Assembly: GCF_003024675.1 (NCBI RefSeq)
Contig: NZ_PYLP01000020.1
Span: forward strand, 1 to 32,767
Direction of reading: 5' to 3'
Length of the DNA stretch: 32,767 nucleotides
Origin: Faecalibacillus faecis
Lineage (GTDB): Bacteria > Bacillota_I > Bacilli_A > Erysipelotrichales > Coprobacillaceae
Part shown: positions 6,244 through 15,002 of the stretch, piece after piece
Position numbering within the stretch: the stretch's first letter is position 1
How the letters are laid out: each line of letters opens with the position of its first letter
Made by a program: the position numbers and the translations under genes
The notes under the pieces: model-generated
Databases searched by the model: none
What the model was told of the DNA's origin: nothing
What the model saw: the letters and a program-made list of their open reading frames with translations, nothing else

Positions 6244-6933
6244 TTATTTATTATGTAAAGATATTTCATTAATCACCTGTTTATATGTTTTTCCTTGTCG
6301 ATCAACAAATAAAACAGAACCATCATCTAACAGCTTTTGAAAACAAACTTCTCCATAATCACTATATTCTACCCATTGATCTTTTAAATAGGAAATACTA
6401 TTAGCGTACTCTAAAACCTTATGAAACTGATTTGTTTGATATAAATTATAATAAATCAACATAAATGTTTTCAGTCCAATAGCAAGTTTAGATATTTTAT
6501 ACTCTTTATGAGTAATTTGTTTCATTGATTGAAAATCTTCATTATTAACATTCAATCCTATTCCTACAATGACTCCTTTTAAATCAGGATCTAAGATCGT
6601 TTCTACTAAAATACCACAAATCTTTTTTCCATCAACATAAATATCATTCGGCCATTTAATCGTTGCTTTAATACGATTGCGATCCAATAAACCAACCACA
6701 CTACACGTTGCTAATTGTGTCATTTTCCAAGCATCTTCTATTTTATGAAAATCTTTAAATAAAAAACTCATAATGAGGTTTTCATTTGGATGACTTTGCC
6801 ATACATGTCCATTTCTACCTCTACCTTTAGTTTGATGCTTCGTTGTAACACAGGCTTGCATTGGTAAATTTTTATATTCTCTTTTTAAATAATCATTTGT
6901 TGAATCAACTTCTTCAAGTTCAATCAGTTTCAT
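6244..6933 (-). CDS. birA: Biotin--[acetyl-CoA-carboxylase] ligase, without the DNA-binding domain
   Basis: 229 residues. It makes biotinyl-AMP from biotin and ATP and transfers biotin to the lysine of AccB. Visible motifs are the GRGRNGHVW adenylate loop (37-45), KWPNDIYV (93-100) and GKKICGILVE (102-111), followed by a VIVGIGLNVN strand. It begins directly with the catalytic domain (MKLIELEEVDSTNDYL), so it lacks the N-terminal winged helix of bifunctional BirA repressors and cannot act as a biotin-operon repressor in that way. It lies 48 bases after fabZ, same strand, behind a strong terminator, so it is expressed by read-through or from a weak promoter. Its client AccB is encoded in the same cluster. 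The start at 6933 has AGAGGTGA upstream. Confidence 0.95.
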   Translation of the reverse strand: MKLIELEEVDSTNDYLKREYKNLPMQACVTTKHQTKGRGRNGHVWQSHPNENLIMSFLFKDFHKIEDAWKMTQLATCSVVGLLDRNRIKATIKWPNDIYVDGKKICGILVETILDPDLKGVIVGIGLNVNNEDFQSMKQITHKEYKISKLAIGLKTFMLIYYNLYQTNQFHKVLEYANSISYLKDQWVEYSDYGEVCFQKLLDDGSVLFVDRQGKTYKQVINEISLHNK

Positions 6934-6960
6934 AATGTCACCTCTTTATCATGATAAAAT

Positions 6961-6996
6961 AAAAAAATTTGCAATTCAAGATTATTGAATTGCAAA
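6961..6996 (-). terminator. Terminator of the acc-fab operon (after fabZ)
   Basis: A 12-bp stem TTTGCAATTCAA/TTGAATTGCAAA with a 5-base loop and a run of seven Ts on the minus strand. The fabZ stop codon lies inside the loop region. It separates the fatty acid operon from birA. Confidence 0.92.
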
Positions 6997-7407
6997 TGTA
7001 AGTTCTGCTTTACAAACAACTTTTCCATCGACTTTAGCGATTGCTTCACCAATACCAACAGGTCCTTTTTGTTTTGTAAGAACACATTCCATTTCTAAAA
7101 CATCACCTGGAATAACTTGTCCTTTAAAACGACAGTTTTTAATACCGCCAAAGAAAGCAATTTTTCCTTTATTTTCTTCTTTCGATAAAATTGCAATACA
7201 CCCTACTTGAGCCAATGCTTCAACAATCAAAACACCTGGCATAACATGATGGCTAGGAAAATGTCCACAGAAATGCATTTCATTCACACTGACACATTTA
7301 ATTCCCTTGGCATATTCTCCTGGTTTGTAATCGATAATACGATCAACAAGGGCAAAAGGATAACGATGAGGATTGATTTCTTGTATTTGATTACTATTAA
7401 GTTCCAT
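6982..7407 (-). CDS. fabZ: (3R)-hydroxyacyl-ACP dehydratase FabZ
   Basis: 141 residues, normal length for the hot-dog-fold dehydratase that removes water from 3-hydroxyacyl-ACP in each elongation round. The signature [10 protein letters not shown] is at 14-23, and the catalytic pair is H49 (in CGHFP) and E63 (in [11 protein letters not shown]). It is the last gene of the fatty acid operon; its start overlaps the fabF stop by one base (TAATG), and the operon terminator begins at its own stop. No fabA, fabN or fabM lies in the window, so how unsaturated chains are made, if at all, is not shown here. Confidence 0.97.
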   Translation of the reverse strand: MELNSNQIQEINPHRYPFALVDRIIDYKPGEYAKGIKCVSVNEMHFCGHFPSHHVMPGVLIVEALAQVGCIAILSKEENKGKIAFFGGIKNCRFKGQVIPGDVLEMECVLTKQKGPVGIGEAIAKVDGKVVCKAELTFAIQ

Positions 7408-8648
7408 TATTCTTCTCCATATTTCTTAAAAATAATTGAGGCATTATGTCCACCAAATCCTAATGAATTAGACATAACATAATGTAATTCTTGTTTTCTA
7501 CCACTATTTGCGACAATATCTAAGTCACATTCTTCATCAAAATTTTGATAGTTAATGGTTGCAGGAATGAAATTATCATCTAAAGCTTTCACACAAAAGA
7601 CACCTTCAATTCCTCCAGCTGCTCCTAAACAATGCCCTGTATTTCCTTTCGTTGAAGAAACTGCTAGTTTTTGAGCATGCTCTCCAAAGGCTTTTTTAAT
7701 GGCTGCTGTTTCTAATTTATCATTCATTGGTGTTGAGGTTCCATGGGCATTGATATAATCGATTTGACTTGCTTTAATAGAAGCATCTTTTAAAGCATGA
7801 ATCATTGCTTTAGCTCCACCGATTCCTTCAGGAGCAGGAGCAGTCATATGATAAGCATCACAACTCACACCATAACCAACCATTTCACAATAAATAGGTG
7901 CTCCTCTTTTTTTAGCATGTTCTAATTCTTCTAAAACAAGAATTCCTGCCCCTTCTCCCATGACAAAACCATTACGTTCTTTATCAAAAGGGATAGAAGC
8001 ACATTTTGGATCAGAGGATTCACTTAAAGCTTTCATGGAAGTAAAACCACCAATTCCTAAAGGCGTAATACTTGCTTCACACCCACCAGCAAGAGCAACA
8101 TCAAGATAACCATCACGAATATTTCTAAACGCATCTCCTATCGCATTTGTCCCTCCAGCACAAGCTGTTACCGGACAGGTTGCCAGACCCTGTGCTTTAA
8201 AAGCAATCGCAATTTGTCCAGCTGCAAGATTACTGATTGTCATTGGGATAAAATAAGGGGAAACACGATCAAAACCTTTTTTTAAAGCACGATTATGATT
8301 TTCTTCAATAGAACCTAAACCACCAATACCACTTGAAACAACGACACCAAAACGATCATGATCTATGGTTTCAACATCGAGTTTGGCATCTTTGATTGCT
8401 TCATGTGAAGCAATCAAACCATATTGAATAAAAGGATCCATTTTACGAATATCTTTTTTATCAAGATAATCTGTTGCTTCAAAGTTCTTTAATTCACCGG
8501 CAACCTTGACTTTCATATGTGTCGTATCAAACTTTTGAATAAAATCAATACCACATTGATGATTTAAAATACCTTGCCACGAATCTTCTACATTATTTCC
8601 AATTGGTGTTAAAGCACCAAGACCTGTCACTACAACTCTTCTTTTCAT
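7407..8648 (-). CDS. fabF: 3-oxoacyl-ACP synthase II (KAS II)
   Basis: 413 residues. It condenses malonyl-ACP with acyl-ACP. The thiolase-fold catalytic triad is visible: C163 in [11 protein letters not shown]302 in [11 protein letters not shown] and H339 in [14 protein letters not shown] choose the ATG at 8648 ([17 protein letters not shown]) because AAGGAGAAAG lies just upstream and the family begins with this strand. A longer reading frame up to 8720 would overlap fabG and has no family match. Ten bases separate it from fabG, and its stop overlaps fabZ by one base. It is the only elongation condensing enzyme in the cluster (no fabB), so it must serve all elongation steps after FabH. Confidence 0.97.
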   Translation of the reverse strand: MKRRVVVTGLGALTPIGNNVEDSWQGILNHQCGIDFIQKFDTTHMKVKVAGELKNFEATDYLDKKDIRKMDPFIQYGLIASHEAIKDAKLDVETIDHDRFGVVVSSGIGGLGSIEENHNRALKKGFDRVSPYFIPMTISNLAAGQIAIAFKAQGLATCPVTACAGGTNAIGDAFRNIRDGYLDVALAGGCEASITPLGIGGFTSMKALSESSDPKCASIPFDKERNGFVMGEGAGILVLEELEHAKKRGAPIYCEMVGYGVSCDAYHMTAPAPEGIGGAKAMIHALKDASIKASQIDYINAHGTSTPMNDKLETAAIKKAFGEHAQKLAVSSTKGNTGHCLGAAGGIEGVFCVKALDDNFIPATINYQNFDEECDLDIVANSGRKQELHYVMSNSLGFGGHNASIIFKKYGEE

Positions 8649-8658
8649 AACTTTCTCC

Positions 8659-9411
8659 TTACATAGCCATGCCACCATCGACATGTAATGTTTGTCCAGT
8701 AATATATTTTGCCTCATCACTAGCTAGAAATAAAACAGCATCAGCAATATCTTGAACATTTCCAAAAGAACCTAGAGGGATTTGGCTTTTCATTTGATCT
8801 TTAATTTCATCACTTAAAACATCAGTCATGGCTGTTTGAATAAATCCTGGAGCGACCGCATTGACCGTAATGCCACGACTTCCCACTTCACGAGCAAGAG
8901 ACATTGTCATGCCGATAATTCCTGATTTACTAGCCGCATAGTTAACTTGTCCAGCATTTCCCATCACCCCAACAACAGATGACAATGAAACAATACGTCC
9001 ATATTTTTGTTTCATCATAAGCTTCGTTGCATGTTTCATACAATTCCATGTTCCTTTTAAATTTACATCGATGACTTGATCAAAATCACTTTCTTTCATA
9101 CGAAGCATTAATCCATCTTTGGTAATTCCTGCATTATTAATTAAAATATCTAATCGACCATATTCTTTTTTAATGATTTTAAACATTTCTTCTGTTTCTT
9201 GATAACTTGCAACATTGGCAGAAATGAGTGCACACTTTCCACCAAGTTCTTCAATTTCTTGTTGTGTCTTTTGGGCAATTTCTTGATTGTTTCCTAAATC
9301 AAGATAATTGATTAAAACAAAAGCACCCTGTTTTGCAAGAGTCTTCGCAATTTCTTTACCAATTCCTTGTCCACCACCTGTTACAAGGGCTATTTTATTT
9401 TCTAATCTCAT
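8659..9411 (-). CDS. fabG: 3-oxoacyl-ACP reductase
   Basis: 250 residues, a short-chain dehydrogenase/reductase that reduces 3-oxoacyl-ACP to 3-hydroxyacyl-ACP with NADPH. It shows the TGGGQGIG nucleotide-binding loop (11-18), NNAG (92-95) and the catalytic S145, Y158 and K162 in SSVVG and NYAASKSG. The GNAGQVNYAASK context and the C-terminal ITGQTLHVDGGMAM are typical of FabG rather than of other SDRs. The start overlaps the fabD 3' end by 17 bases, consistent with translational coupling in the operon. Confidence 0.97.
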   Translation of the reverse strand: MRLENKIALVTGGGQGIGKEIAKTLAKQGAFVLINYLDLGNNQEIAQKTQQEIEELGGKCALISANVASYQETEEMFKIIKKEYGRLDILINNAGITKDGLMLRMKESDFDQVIDVNLKGTWNCMKHATKLMMKQKYGRIVSLSSVVGVMGNAGQVNYAASKSGIIGMTMSLAREVGSRGITVNAVAPGFIQTAMTDVLSDEIKDQMKSQIPLGSFGNVQDIADAVLFLASDEAKYITGQTLHVDGGMAM

Positions 9412-10315
9412 AATCTTCTCCCTTCAAAGCTTTGATTGTTTTTTCTAATGATTCATTATCTTCTATTTGATAAAGTTGAATATCTTTATTGATTTTTTTC
9501 ACAAAACCACTTAAAACCTTTCCTGGTCCAACTTCAATAATCGTATCAACCCCTTGACTTATCATATAACGAATACTATCTTCAAAATAAACAGGGGACA
9601 TCACTTGTTTTTCTAAGATTTCTGGGATTGCTTGATTCTTTAATTCATGTCCTAAAGTATTAAAAATAACAGGTATTTTCATTTCATGAAATGTTTCTTG
9701 TTGAAATCTTTCTTTTAAAGCAAGTGATGCTTCTTTTAATAAAGCTGTATGAAAAGGTCCACTGGTATTTAAAGGAATAACTCTTTTCGCTCCTTTTTCT
9801 AAAGCAAGTTCCTTCACTTTTTCAACCGCTTCTTTTTCACCAGCAACAACCAATTGACCTGGACAGTTATAATTCGAAATAGAGACAATTCCTAATGAAG
9901 AAGCTTGCTTACATAAATCCTCTAGAATATCTCTTTCCATTTTAATCACTGCAATCATTTCACTATCAATTCCTTGAACCGCTTCGTTCATGACCTTTCC
10001 ACGAAAACGAGCCAATTCAATAACTTGTCTTTGTTCAAAAACATCTGCACAATAAAGAGCAGAATATTCTCCAAGTGATAAGCCTGCACAATAATCAGGA
10101 ATAATTCCATTTTCTTTAAGCAAATCCGTAATAATAGATGCTACTAAAACCATACAAGGTTGCGTATTTTGGGTAAGAGATAACCTATCCAGTGGTCCAT
10201 TAAAACAAAGTTCCTTTAAATCAGGATATTCATCAAAAAGAGGATGGGGATAAAAAGATTTTCCCATACCTACCACTTGACTTCCTTGTCCAGCATAAAT
10301 TATTCCTAGTTTCAT
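9395..10315 (-). CDS. fabD: Malonyl-CoA:ACP transacylase
   Basis: 306 residues. It moves the malonyl group from CoA to ACP, supplying FabH and FabF. The nucleophile S80 lies in the GLSLGEYSAL elbow, and the partner histidine H189 in SGPFHTALL; the N-terminal IYAGQGSQVVGMG carries the conserved GQGSQ oxyanion motif. The length is normal. The start overlaps the preceding fabK-like gene's stop by 4 bases and the end overlaps fabG by 17 bases, so it is tightly packed in the operon. Confidence 0.97.
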   Translation of the reverse strand: MKLGIIYAGQGSQVVGMGKSFYPHPLFDEYPDLKELCFNGPLDRLSLTQNTQPCMVLVASIITDLLKENGIIPDYCAGLSLGEYSALYCADVFEQRQVIELARFRGKVMNEAVQGIDSEMIAVIKMERDILEDLCKQASSLGIVSISNYNCPGQLVVAGEKEAVEKVKELALEKGAKRVIPLNTSGPFHTALLKEASLALKERFQQETFHEMKIPVIFNTLGHELKNQAIPEILEKQVMSPVYFEDSIRYMISQGVDTIIEVGPGKVLSGFVKKINKDIQLYQIEDNESLEKTIKALKGEDYEIRK

Positions 10316-11355
10316 TTTTCATCCTCCATTAATTCATGAATAACTTCTTCAACATGCATTAAATGATCTTGCATATAACCATAAGCTCCTGTAAAAATAA
10401 GTCCTTCATCTAAATTTCCTTTTACCGCTTCAATTAAAGCTCTTGAAATACAATAAGGTGTTGTTTTAAGATTGCATGGTGTTAAACATTGATAACATTT
10501 CTTGATGGGTACTTTTTCTTGTTTTGTTTTTTGAACAAATGCATTTTGAAAAGCACGTCCTGGCATTCCCACAGGTGAACTCACTAATCCTACTTCTTCT
10601 TTCTTTGCCTTTAAAAAAGCTTCTTTATATTTCATCGAAGCATCACATTCATAGGTTGGAATAAAACGTGAGGCTACTTGCACACCATCAACACCTAATT
10701 CAAAGAAATGTTTCACATCACTTCTTTGATGAATTCCTCCCGCTACAAAGATAGGAATATTAAGTTGAAAACTTTCGACTACTTGTTCCACCTCTTGAAA
10801 GATTTCTTCTAAACTTTGATAGGTTTGATTTTCTAAATCCTCTTTTTTAAAACCTAAATGACCTCCGGCAAGAGCTCCTTCAATAACAATAAAATCAGGT
10901 GCTCTTTGATATTTCTTTACCCAATGTTTCATAATTAATTTGCAGGCTTTACCGCTTGAAACAATGGGTGCAATTAAGACTTCATGATCTTTTACAAGTT
11001 CAGGGAGTCTTAAAGGTAAACCAGCCCCTGAAATAATGGCATCAATCTTTTCGCTTAAAGCAGCTTCAATTAATTCATCATAATCTTTTATAGCGACCAT
11101 GGCATTAATCGCAACGAGTCCTTTTCCCTTCGATATTTCTTGTGCTTTTTTAATTTCTTTTTTTAAAGCACGGATATTTGCTTCACGATGATTTGATTCA
11201 AAATCTTCTTCACGGTATCCAGGATGCGCCGTAGAAATCACACCCATTGCCTCATACTTGGCAACGTGACCGGCGAGATTTCCTAAAGACACCCCAACAC
11301 CCATACCTCCTTGAATAAGAGGAATACTCATTTTTTTATGATTTATTTCTAACAT
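10312..11355 (-). CDS. FabK/nitronate monooxygenase-like flavoprotein with a four-Cys cluster
   Basis: 347 residues, about 40 longer than FabK. The TIM-barrel FMN-binding pattern of the nitronate monooxygenase/FabK superfamily is clear: IPLIQGGMGVGVS near the start, GAGLPLRLPE, EGALAGGHLG (H166), VAGGIHQRSD and GVQVASRFI. The extra C-terminal part holds CYQCLTPCNLKTTPYC (C287, C290, C294, C302), a cysteine spacing that could bind an iron-sulfur cluster or zinc, which FabK itself lacks. It sits between fabD and the canonical fabK (one base from fabK, overlapping fabD), so it is co-expressed with fatty acid synthesis. It may be a second enoyl-ACP reductase or act on another nitronate or unsaturated substrate. 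The reaction is unproven, so I give no symbol. Confidence 0.8.
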   Translation of the reverse strand: MLEINHKKMSIPLIQGGMGVGVSLGNLAGHVAKYEAMGVISTAHPGYREEDFESNHREANIRALKKEIKKAQEISKGKGLVAINAMVAIKDYDELIEAALSEKIDAIISGAGLPLRLPELVKDHEVLIAPIVSSGKACKLIMKHWVKKYQRAPDFIVIEGALAGGHLGFKKEDLENQTYQSLEEIFQEVEQVVESFQLNIPIFVAGGIHQRSDVKHFFELGVDGVQVASRFIPTYECDASMKYKEAFLKAKKEEVGLVSSPVGMPGRAFQNAFVQKTKQEKVPIKKCYQCLTPCNLKTTPYCISRALIEAVKGNLDEGLIFTGAYGYMQDHLMHVEEVIHELMEDEK

Positions 11356-11356
11356 T

Positions 11357-12283
11357 TTAAATCTCCAAATTTTGATAAGCTACTTTCAACTCATCCATCA
11401 TTTCTTGTAAGATTTGTTGGACGGGTTTAATTTCATGAACCATACCTGCAACTTGTCCTGCCATTAAAGAACCTTCATCAACATTTCCTTCAAAGACAGC
11501 TTTCTTTAAAGAACCAAGTGTATACTTTTCTAGTTCCATCATCGTAGCTCCTTCTTTTTCTTTTTGAATGTAGGTTTTTGCCATTTTATTTTTTAAAATT
11601 CTTACTGGTGTACCATTGATTCTTCCCGTAACTGTTGTTGAAGTATCTTTGGCTTTTAAAACTGCTTGTTTATAATTTTCATGAATCGGACATTCTTGAC
11701 TTGCAAGTAATACTGTTCCAATTTGAACACCACAAGCACCTAATGCAAAAGCCGCTAAGAGTTGCTTACCACTGGCAATTCCTCCAGCAGCAATAACAGG
11801 AATAGAAACGTTTTCAACTACTTGAGGAACCAAAGCCATTGTTGTCGCTTCCCCAATATGTCCTCCTGCTTCACATCCTTCTACAATTAAAGCATCCGCT
11901 CCAGCACGTTCTAATCTTTTAGCAAGGGCCACGCTTGGCACTACAGGAAAAACCTTGATTCCAGCTTCTTTCCACATTTTCATATAAATTCCTGGATTTC
12001 CTGCCCCTGTTGTAACAATTGGTACTTGTTCATCAATAACGATTTGCGCCATTTCTTTGGCCTCTGGATTCAATAACATAATATTGACCCCAAAAGGATG
12101 ATCCGTTAGCTTTTTACATTTTTGAATCTCTTCTTTCAACATTTTGGCATTCATGCCCCCTGCTCCAATGAGACCTAAGCCCCCTGCATTAGAAACACTT
12201 GCCGCAAATTCACCAGTGGCAATATTGGCCATACCTCCTTGAATAATTGGATATTTTATCTTTAATAGTTCATTTAATTTCAT
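11357..12283 (-). CDS. fabK: Enoyl-ACP reductase II (FMN-dependent)
   Basis: 308 residues, the usual FabK size. It carries out the last step of each elongation cycle, reducing trans-2-enoyl-ACP with NAD(P)H through FMN. The superfamily motifs appear in order: YPIIQGGMANIATGE (11-25), GGLGLIGAGG (34-43), VTTGAGNPG (90-98), EGCEAGGHIGE (135-145, with the catalytic-type H142), VIAAGGIASG and GVQIGTVLLAS. No fabI or fabL occurs in the window, so this is probably the main enoyl reductase; FabK users are insensitive to triclosan in general. It lies 10 bases downstream of fabH in the streptococcal-like order fabH-fabK-fabD-fabG-fabF, except that acpP is moved and a second FabK-like gene is inserted. 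Confidence 0.95.
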   Translation of the reverse strand: MKLNELLKIKYPIIQGGMANIATGEFAASVSNAGGLGLIGAGGMNAKMLKEEIQKCKKLTDHPFGVNIMLLNPEAKEMAQIVIDEQVPIVTTGAGNPGIYMKMWKEAGIKVFPVVPSVALAKRLERAGADALIVEGCEAGGHIGEATTMALVPQVVENVSIPVIAAGGIASGKQLLAAFALGACGVQIGTVLLASQECPIHENYKQAVLKAKDTSTTVTGRINGTPVRILKNKMAKTYIQKEKEGATMMELEKYTLGSLKKAVFEGNVDEGSLMAGQVAGMVHEIKPVQQILQEMMDELKVAYQNLEI

Positions 12284-12293
12284 TTTGATCTCC

Positions 12294-13199
12294 TTACCAT
12301 TCCATTAAAAGAGCGCCCCATGTAAGACCTCCACCAAAACCTACAAGAATAATTTTCATTCCTTTTTTTAAGATTCCTTTTTCATTCATTTCAGCTAAAG
12401 CTAAAGGAATACTCGCTGCTGAAGTATTTCCATATTCTTGTAAATTCATATAGAATTTTTCTTGAGGACATTGATACTTTTTATAAACATGTTTGATAAT
12501 TCTTTCATTGGCTTGATGACAAACCACATAATCAATCTCCTCTAATGTCATCTTTGCCTGATTTAAAACATGATCGATACTTTGAGGAATTGTTTGTATC
12601 GCAAATTTAAAAACTTCTTGTCCCTTCATTTTTAAATAATCATTTGCATAAAGAACCTCTCGATTGCCAGCACTATCTAAGTAACTATAAAAAATATTAT
12701 TATTTTTTTGGATCAATGTAGCTGCTGCTCCATCTCCAAATAAAATACAAGTATTACGATCTTGGTAATCAATAATAGAACTTAATTGTTCACTTCCAAT
12801 AATAAGACCATATTGCCCTTCTTGTAATAAACTTTGAGCAACTTTTAAAGCATAAACATAACCACTACATGCTGCATTTATATCAAAACAAATCATTGCC
12901 TGTTCATTTAAATCTAAAGCTTTTTGAACAAGACAAGCATTACTTGGTGTTTTATTTTCTGGAGTCATCGTTGCTACAATAATCAAAGACAATTTACTTA
13001 AATCTTGATTTTGTGTTGCTTTTTTAGCTGCTTCGATGGCAAGCAAAGCACTGGATCTAGAAGAAATATGTCTTCTTTGAATTCCTGTACGTGAGAGAAT
13101 CCATTCATTTGAGGTTTCTACCATCTTTTCTAATTGAGCATTGTCTAATGTTTTTTCAATCTTGGCATAACCTGTTGAAATTATTTCAATTCCGTTCAT
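12294..13199 (-). CDS. fabH: 3-oxoacyl-ACP synthase III
   Basis: 301 residues, slightly short for FabH (usually around 310-325). It starts fatty acid synthesis by condensing an acyl-CoA with malonyl-ACP. The catalytic Cys-His-Asn triad is visible: C111 in NAACSGYVYAL, H228 in VCHQANERI and N258 in YGNTSAASIPLAL. SNEWILSRTGIQRRH (30-44) is the conserved N-terminal CoA-contact region. It sits 10 bases after accA in the minus-strand operon, so the carboxylase genes come first in the transcript and feed malonyl-CoA to the following enzymes. Primer choice (acetyl or branched) cannot be read by eye. Confidence 0.96.
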   Translation of the reverse strand: MNGIEIISTGYAKIEKTLDNAQLEKMVETSNEWILSRTGIQRRHISSRSSALLAIEAAKKATQNQDLSKLSLIIVATMTPENKTPSNACLVQKALDLNEQAMICFDINAACSGYVYALKVAQSLLQEGQYGLIIGSEQLSSIIDYQDRNTCILFGDGAAATLIQKNNNIFYSYLDSAGNREVLYANDYLKMKGQEVFKFAIQTIPQSIDHVLNQAKMTLEEIDYVVCHQANERIIKHVYKKYQCPQEKFYMNLQEYGNTSAASIPLALAEMNEKGILKKGMKIILVGFGGGLTWGALLMEW

Positions 13200-13209
13200 T
13201 TTCTACTCC

Positions 13210-14133
13210 TTAAAATACTTGTCCTATCTTTCGATATTTTTCATAACGCTTGTTGATTAATTGATTTGTAGATAATCTTTGTAATTCTTTGATATTTTCT
13301 TTTAAATACTCTTTAATTTGACGATAAACTTCATAGCTTTCTACCGTAGCTCCTTTTAAATCCTCATGAATGATTTGATCAATAATATGAGCTTCATAAA
13401 GATCTTGTGCCGTTAATTTCATTAAACTTGTTGCCTCTTGAACACGTTTTCCTTCTTGATCTTTCCATAAAATAGAAGCAAAGCCTTCAGGTGATAAAAT
13501 TGAATAAATACTATTTTCTAACATCACCAAACGATCAGAAACACTTAAAGCTAAGGCACCGCCAGAGCCCCCTTCTCCGATAACAATCGTAATAATGGGA
13601 ACTTTTAAAGTAGACATTTCTTTTAAATTACGGGCAATGGCCTCACCAATACCATGCATTTCTGCCTCTATCCCTGGATAAGCACCAGGAGTATCGACAA
13701 AGGCAATAATTGGGCGTTTAAATTTTTCAGCTTGTTTCATTAAACGTAAGGCTTTACGATAGCCTTCAGGCGAAGACATCCCAAAGTTGCATTTGAGATT
13801 ATCTTCTAACGTTCTCCCTTTTAAATGTCCAATAATGGTAACAGGTTGTTTGTCAAGCATGCCAATTCCACCCACAATTGAGCCATCATCTTTATAAAGG
13901 CGATCACCATGAAATTCGATAAAATCATCAAAAAGATGATGAATATAATCTTTTACATTGGGTCTTGTTTTCTTTCTTGCTAGATAAACATGATCATAAG
14001 GACTTAAATGTTTATAGCTTTTTTCAAGTTCTTTGATTTCTTTTTCAATTTCTATTTTTCTATTATTTGAACATTCCATTAATTCTTTTTGTAAGTTTTC
14101 AATTTCTAATTCTACTTGATTCAAAGACATCAC
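13210..14133 (-). CDS. accA: Acetyl-CoA carboxylase carboxyltransferase subunit alpha
   Basis: 307 residues. With AccD it transfers the carboxyl group from biotin on AccB to acetyl-CoA. Family segments seen are SPYDHVYLARKKTRPNVKDY, FHGDRLYKDDGSIVGGIG, the crotonase-fold FVDTPGAYPGIEAEMHG with GIGEAIARNL, and IVIGEGGSGGALAL. The N-terminal coiled region (LEIENLQKELMEC...) is typical of bacterial AccA. Its start overlaps the accD stop by one base. The length is normal and no key residue is missing. Confidence 0.97.
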   Translation of the reverse strand: MMSLNQVELEIENLQKELMECSNNRKIEIEKEIKELEKSYKHLSPYDHVYLARKKTRPNVKDYIHHLFDDFIEFHGDRLYKDDGSIVGGIGMLDKQPVTIIGHLKGRTLEDNLKCNFGMSSPEGYRKALRLMKQAEKFKRPIIAFVDTPGAYPGIEAEMHGIGEAIARNLKEMSTLKVPIITIVIGEGGSGGALALSVSDRLVMLENSIYSILSPEGFASILWKDQEGKRVQEATSLMKLTAQDLYEAHIIDQIIHEDLKGATVESYEVYRQIKEYLKENIKELQRLSTNQLINKRYEKYRKIGQVF

Positions 14134-15002
14134 TAAGCCCCCTTTCCATGCATTTTTAAAAGACGGATAATGGTTGAACGCATTTCTTGCCTTCTAACAA
14201 TTAAATCTATAAAGCCTTGTTCTTCCATAAATTCCGTTCTTTGAAAGTTTTCCGGTAATTTTTGTTTAAGTGTGCTTTCAATAACACGTCTTCCCGCAAA
14301 GCCCATTAAAGCATTCGGTTCACCAATAATAATGTCACCAAGACTTGCAAAAGATGCCGTAACTCCTCCAGTCGTTGGATGAGTAATATAGGAAATATAA
14401 AGCAATCCTGCTTCATGATGACGTGCTAAAGCCGCTGAGGTTTTTGTCATTTGCATTAAAGAATAAATTCCTTCTTGCATACGAGCGCCACCAGAAGCGG
14501 TAAAGATAATAAGTGGATATTTTCTTTTTGTCGCATGTTCAATGGCTTTCGTGATTTTATCACCTACAACCGATGACATACTTCCCATTAAAAAACGTGA
14601 ATCCATGACACAAGTAATGACTTTTGTTTCATTGATTTTGCCACTAGCGACCACAACAGCTTCATTGAGTCCGGTTTTCTTTTGAAGAAAATCGATTTTT
14701 TCATCATAACCTGGAAAATCAAGAGGATTGACTTTAATATTTGTTTTGTAAAGTTCTTTATATTTTCCTTGATCATAAAGCATCTCTAGTCTTTCATAAG
14801 CACTTAACTTTAAATGACTTCCACAATTAGGACAAACAGATAAGTTCTTTTTCAAATGACTTGTTAAAATAAGTTCTTTACAATCAGGACATTTACTATA
14901 AAGTCCTTCAGGAACTTCTTTTCTTTTTTGTTGTCTTTTTTTACGAAGAGATTTAAATAAATAAAGTTTTTCTTTTCTTTCCTTAAATAACTGTTCCATC
15001 AT
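14133..15002 (-). CDS. accD: Acetyl-CoA carboxylase carboxyltransferase subunit beta
   Basis: 289 residues. It forms the carboxyltransferase tetramer with AccA. The N-terminal zinc finger is visible as C38, C41, C57 and C60 (KCPDCKEL and VCPNCGSH), followed by the crotonase fold with TASGGARMQEGIYSLMQM and SYITHPTTGGVTASFA. The start codon overlaps the accC stop as ATGATG/TGA, so ATG 15002 or ATG 14999 could serve; I keep 15002. It ends one base into accA. A basic, lysine-rich stretch (about 17-28) precedes the zinc finger. Confidence 0.97.
   Translation of the reverse strand: MMEQLFKERKEKLYLFKSLRKKRQQKRKEVPEGLYSKCPDCKELILTSHLKKNLSVCPNCGSHLKLSAYERLEMLYDQGKYKELYKTNIKVNPLDFPGYDEKIDFLQKKTGLNEAVVVASGKINETKVITCVMDSRFLMGSMSSVVGDKITKAIEHATKRKYPLIIFTASGGARMQEGIYSLMQMTKTSAALARHHEAGLLYISYITHPTTGGVTASFASLGDIIIGEPNALMGFAGRRVIESTLKQKLPENFQRTEFMEEQGFIDLIVRRQEMRSTIIRLLKMHGKGA

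Noticed and set aside
7407-8720. fabF starting at 8720
   Set aside because: The extra 24 residues overlap fabG and have no ribosome site; the start at 8648 has AAGGAGAAAG and matches the family N-terminus.
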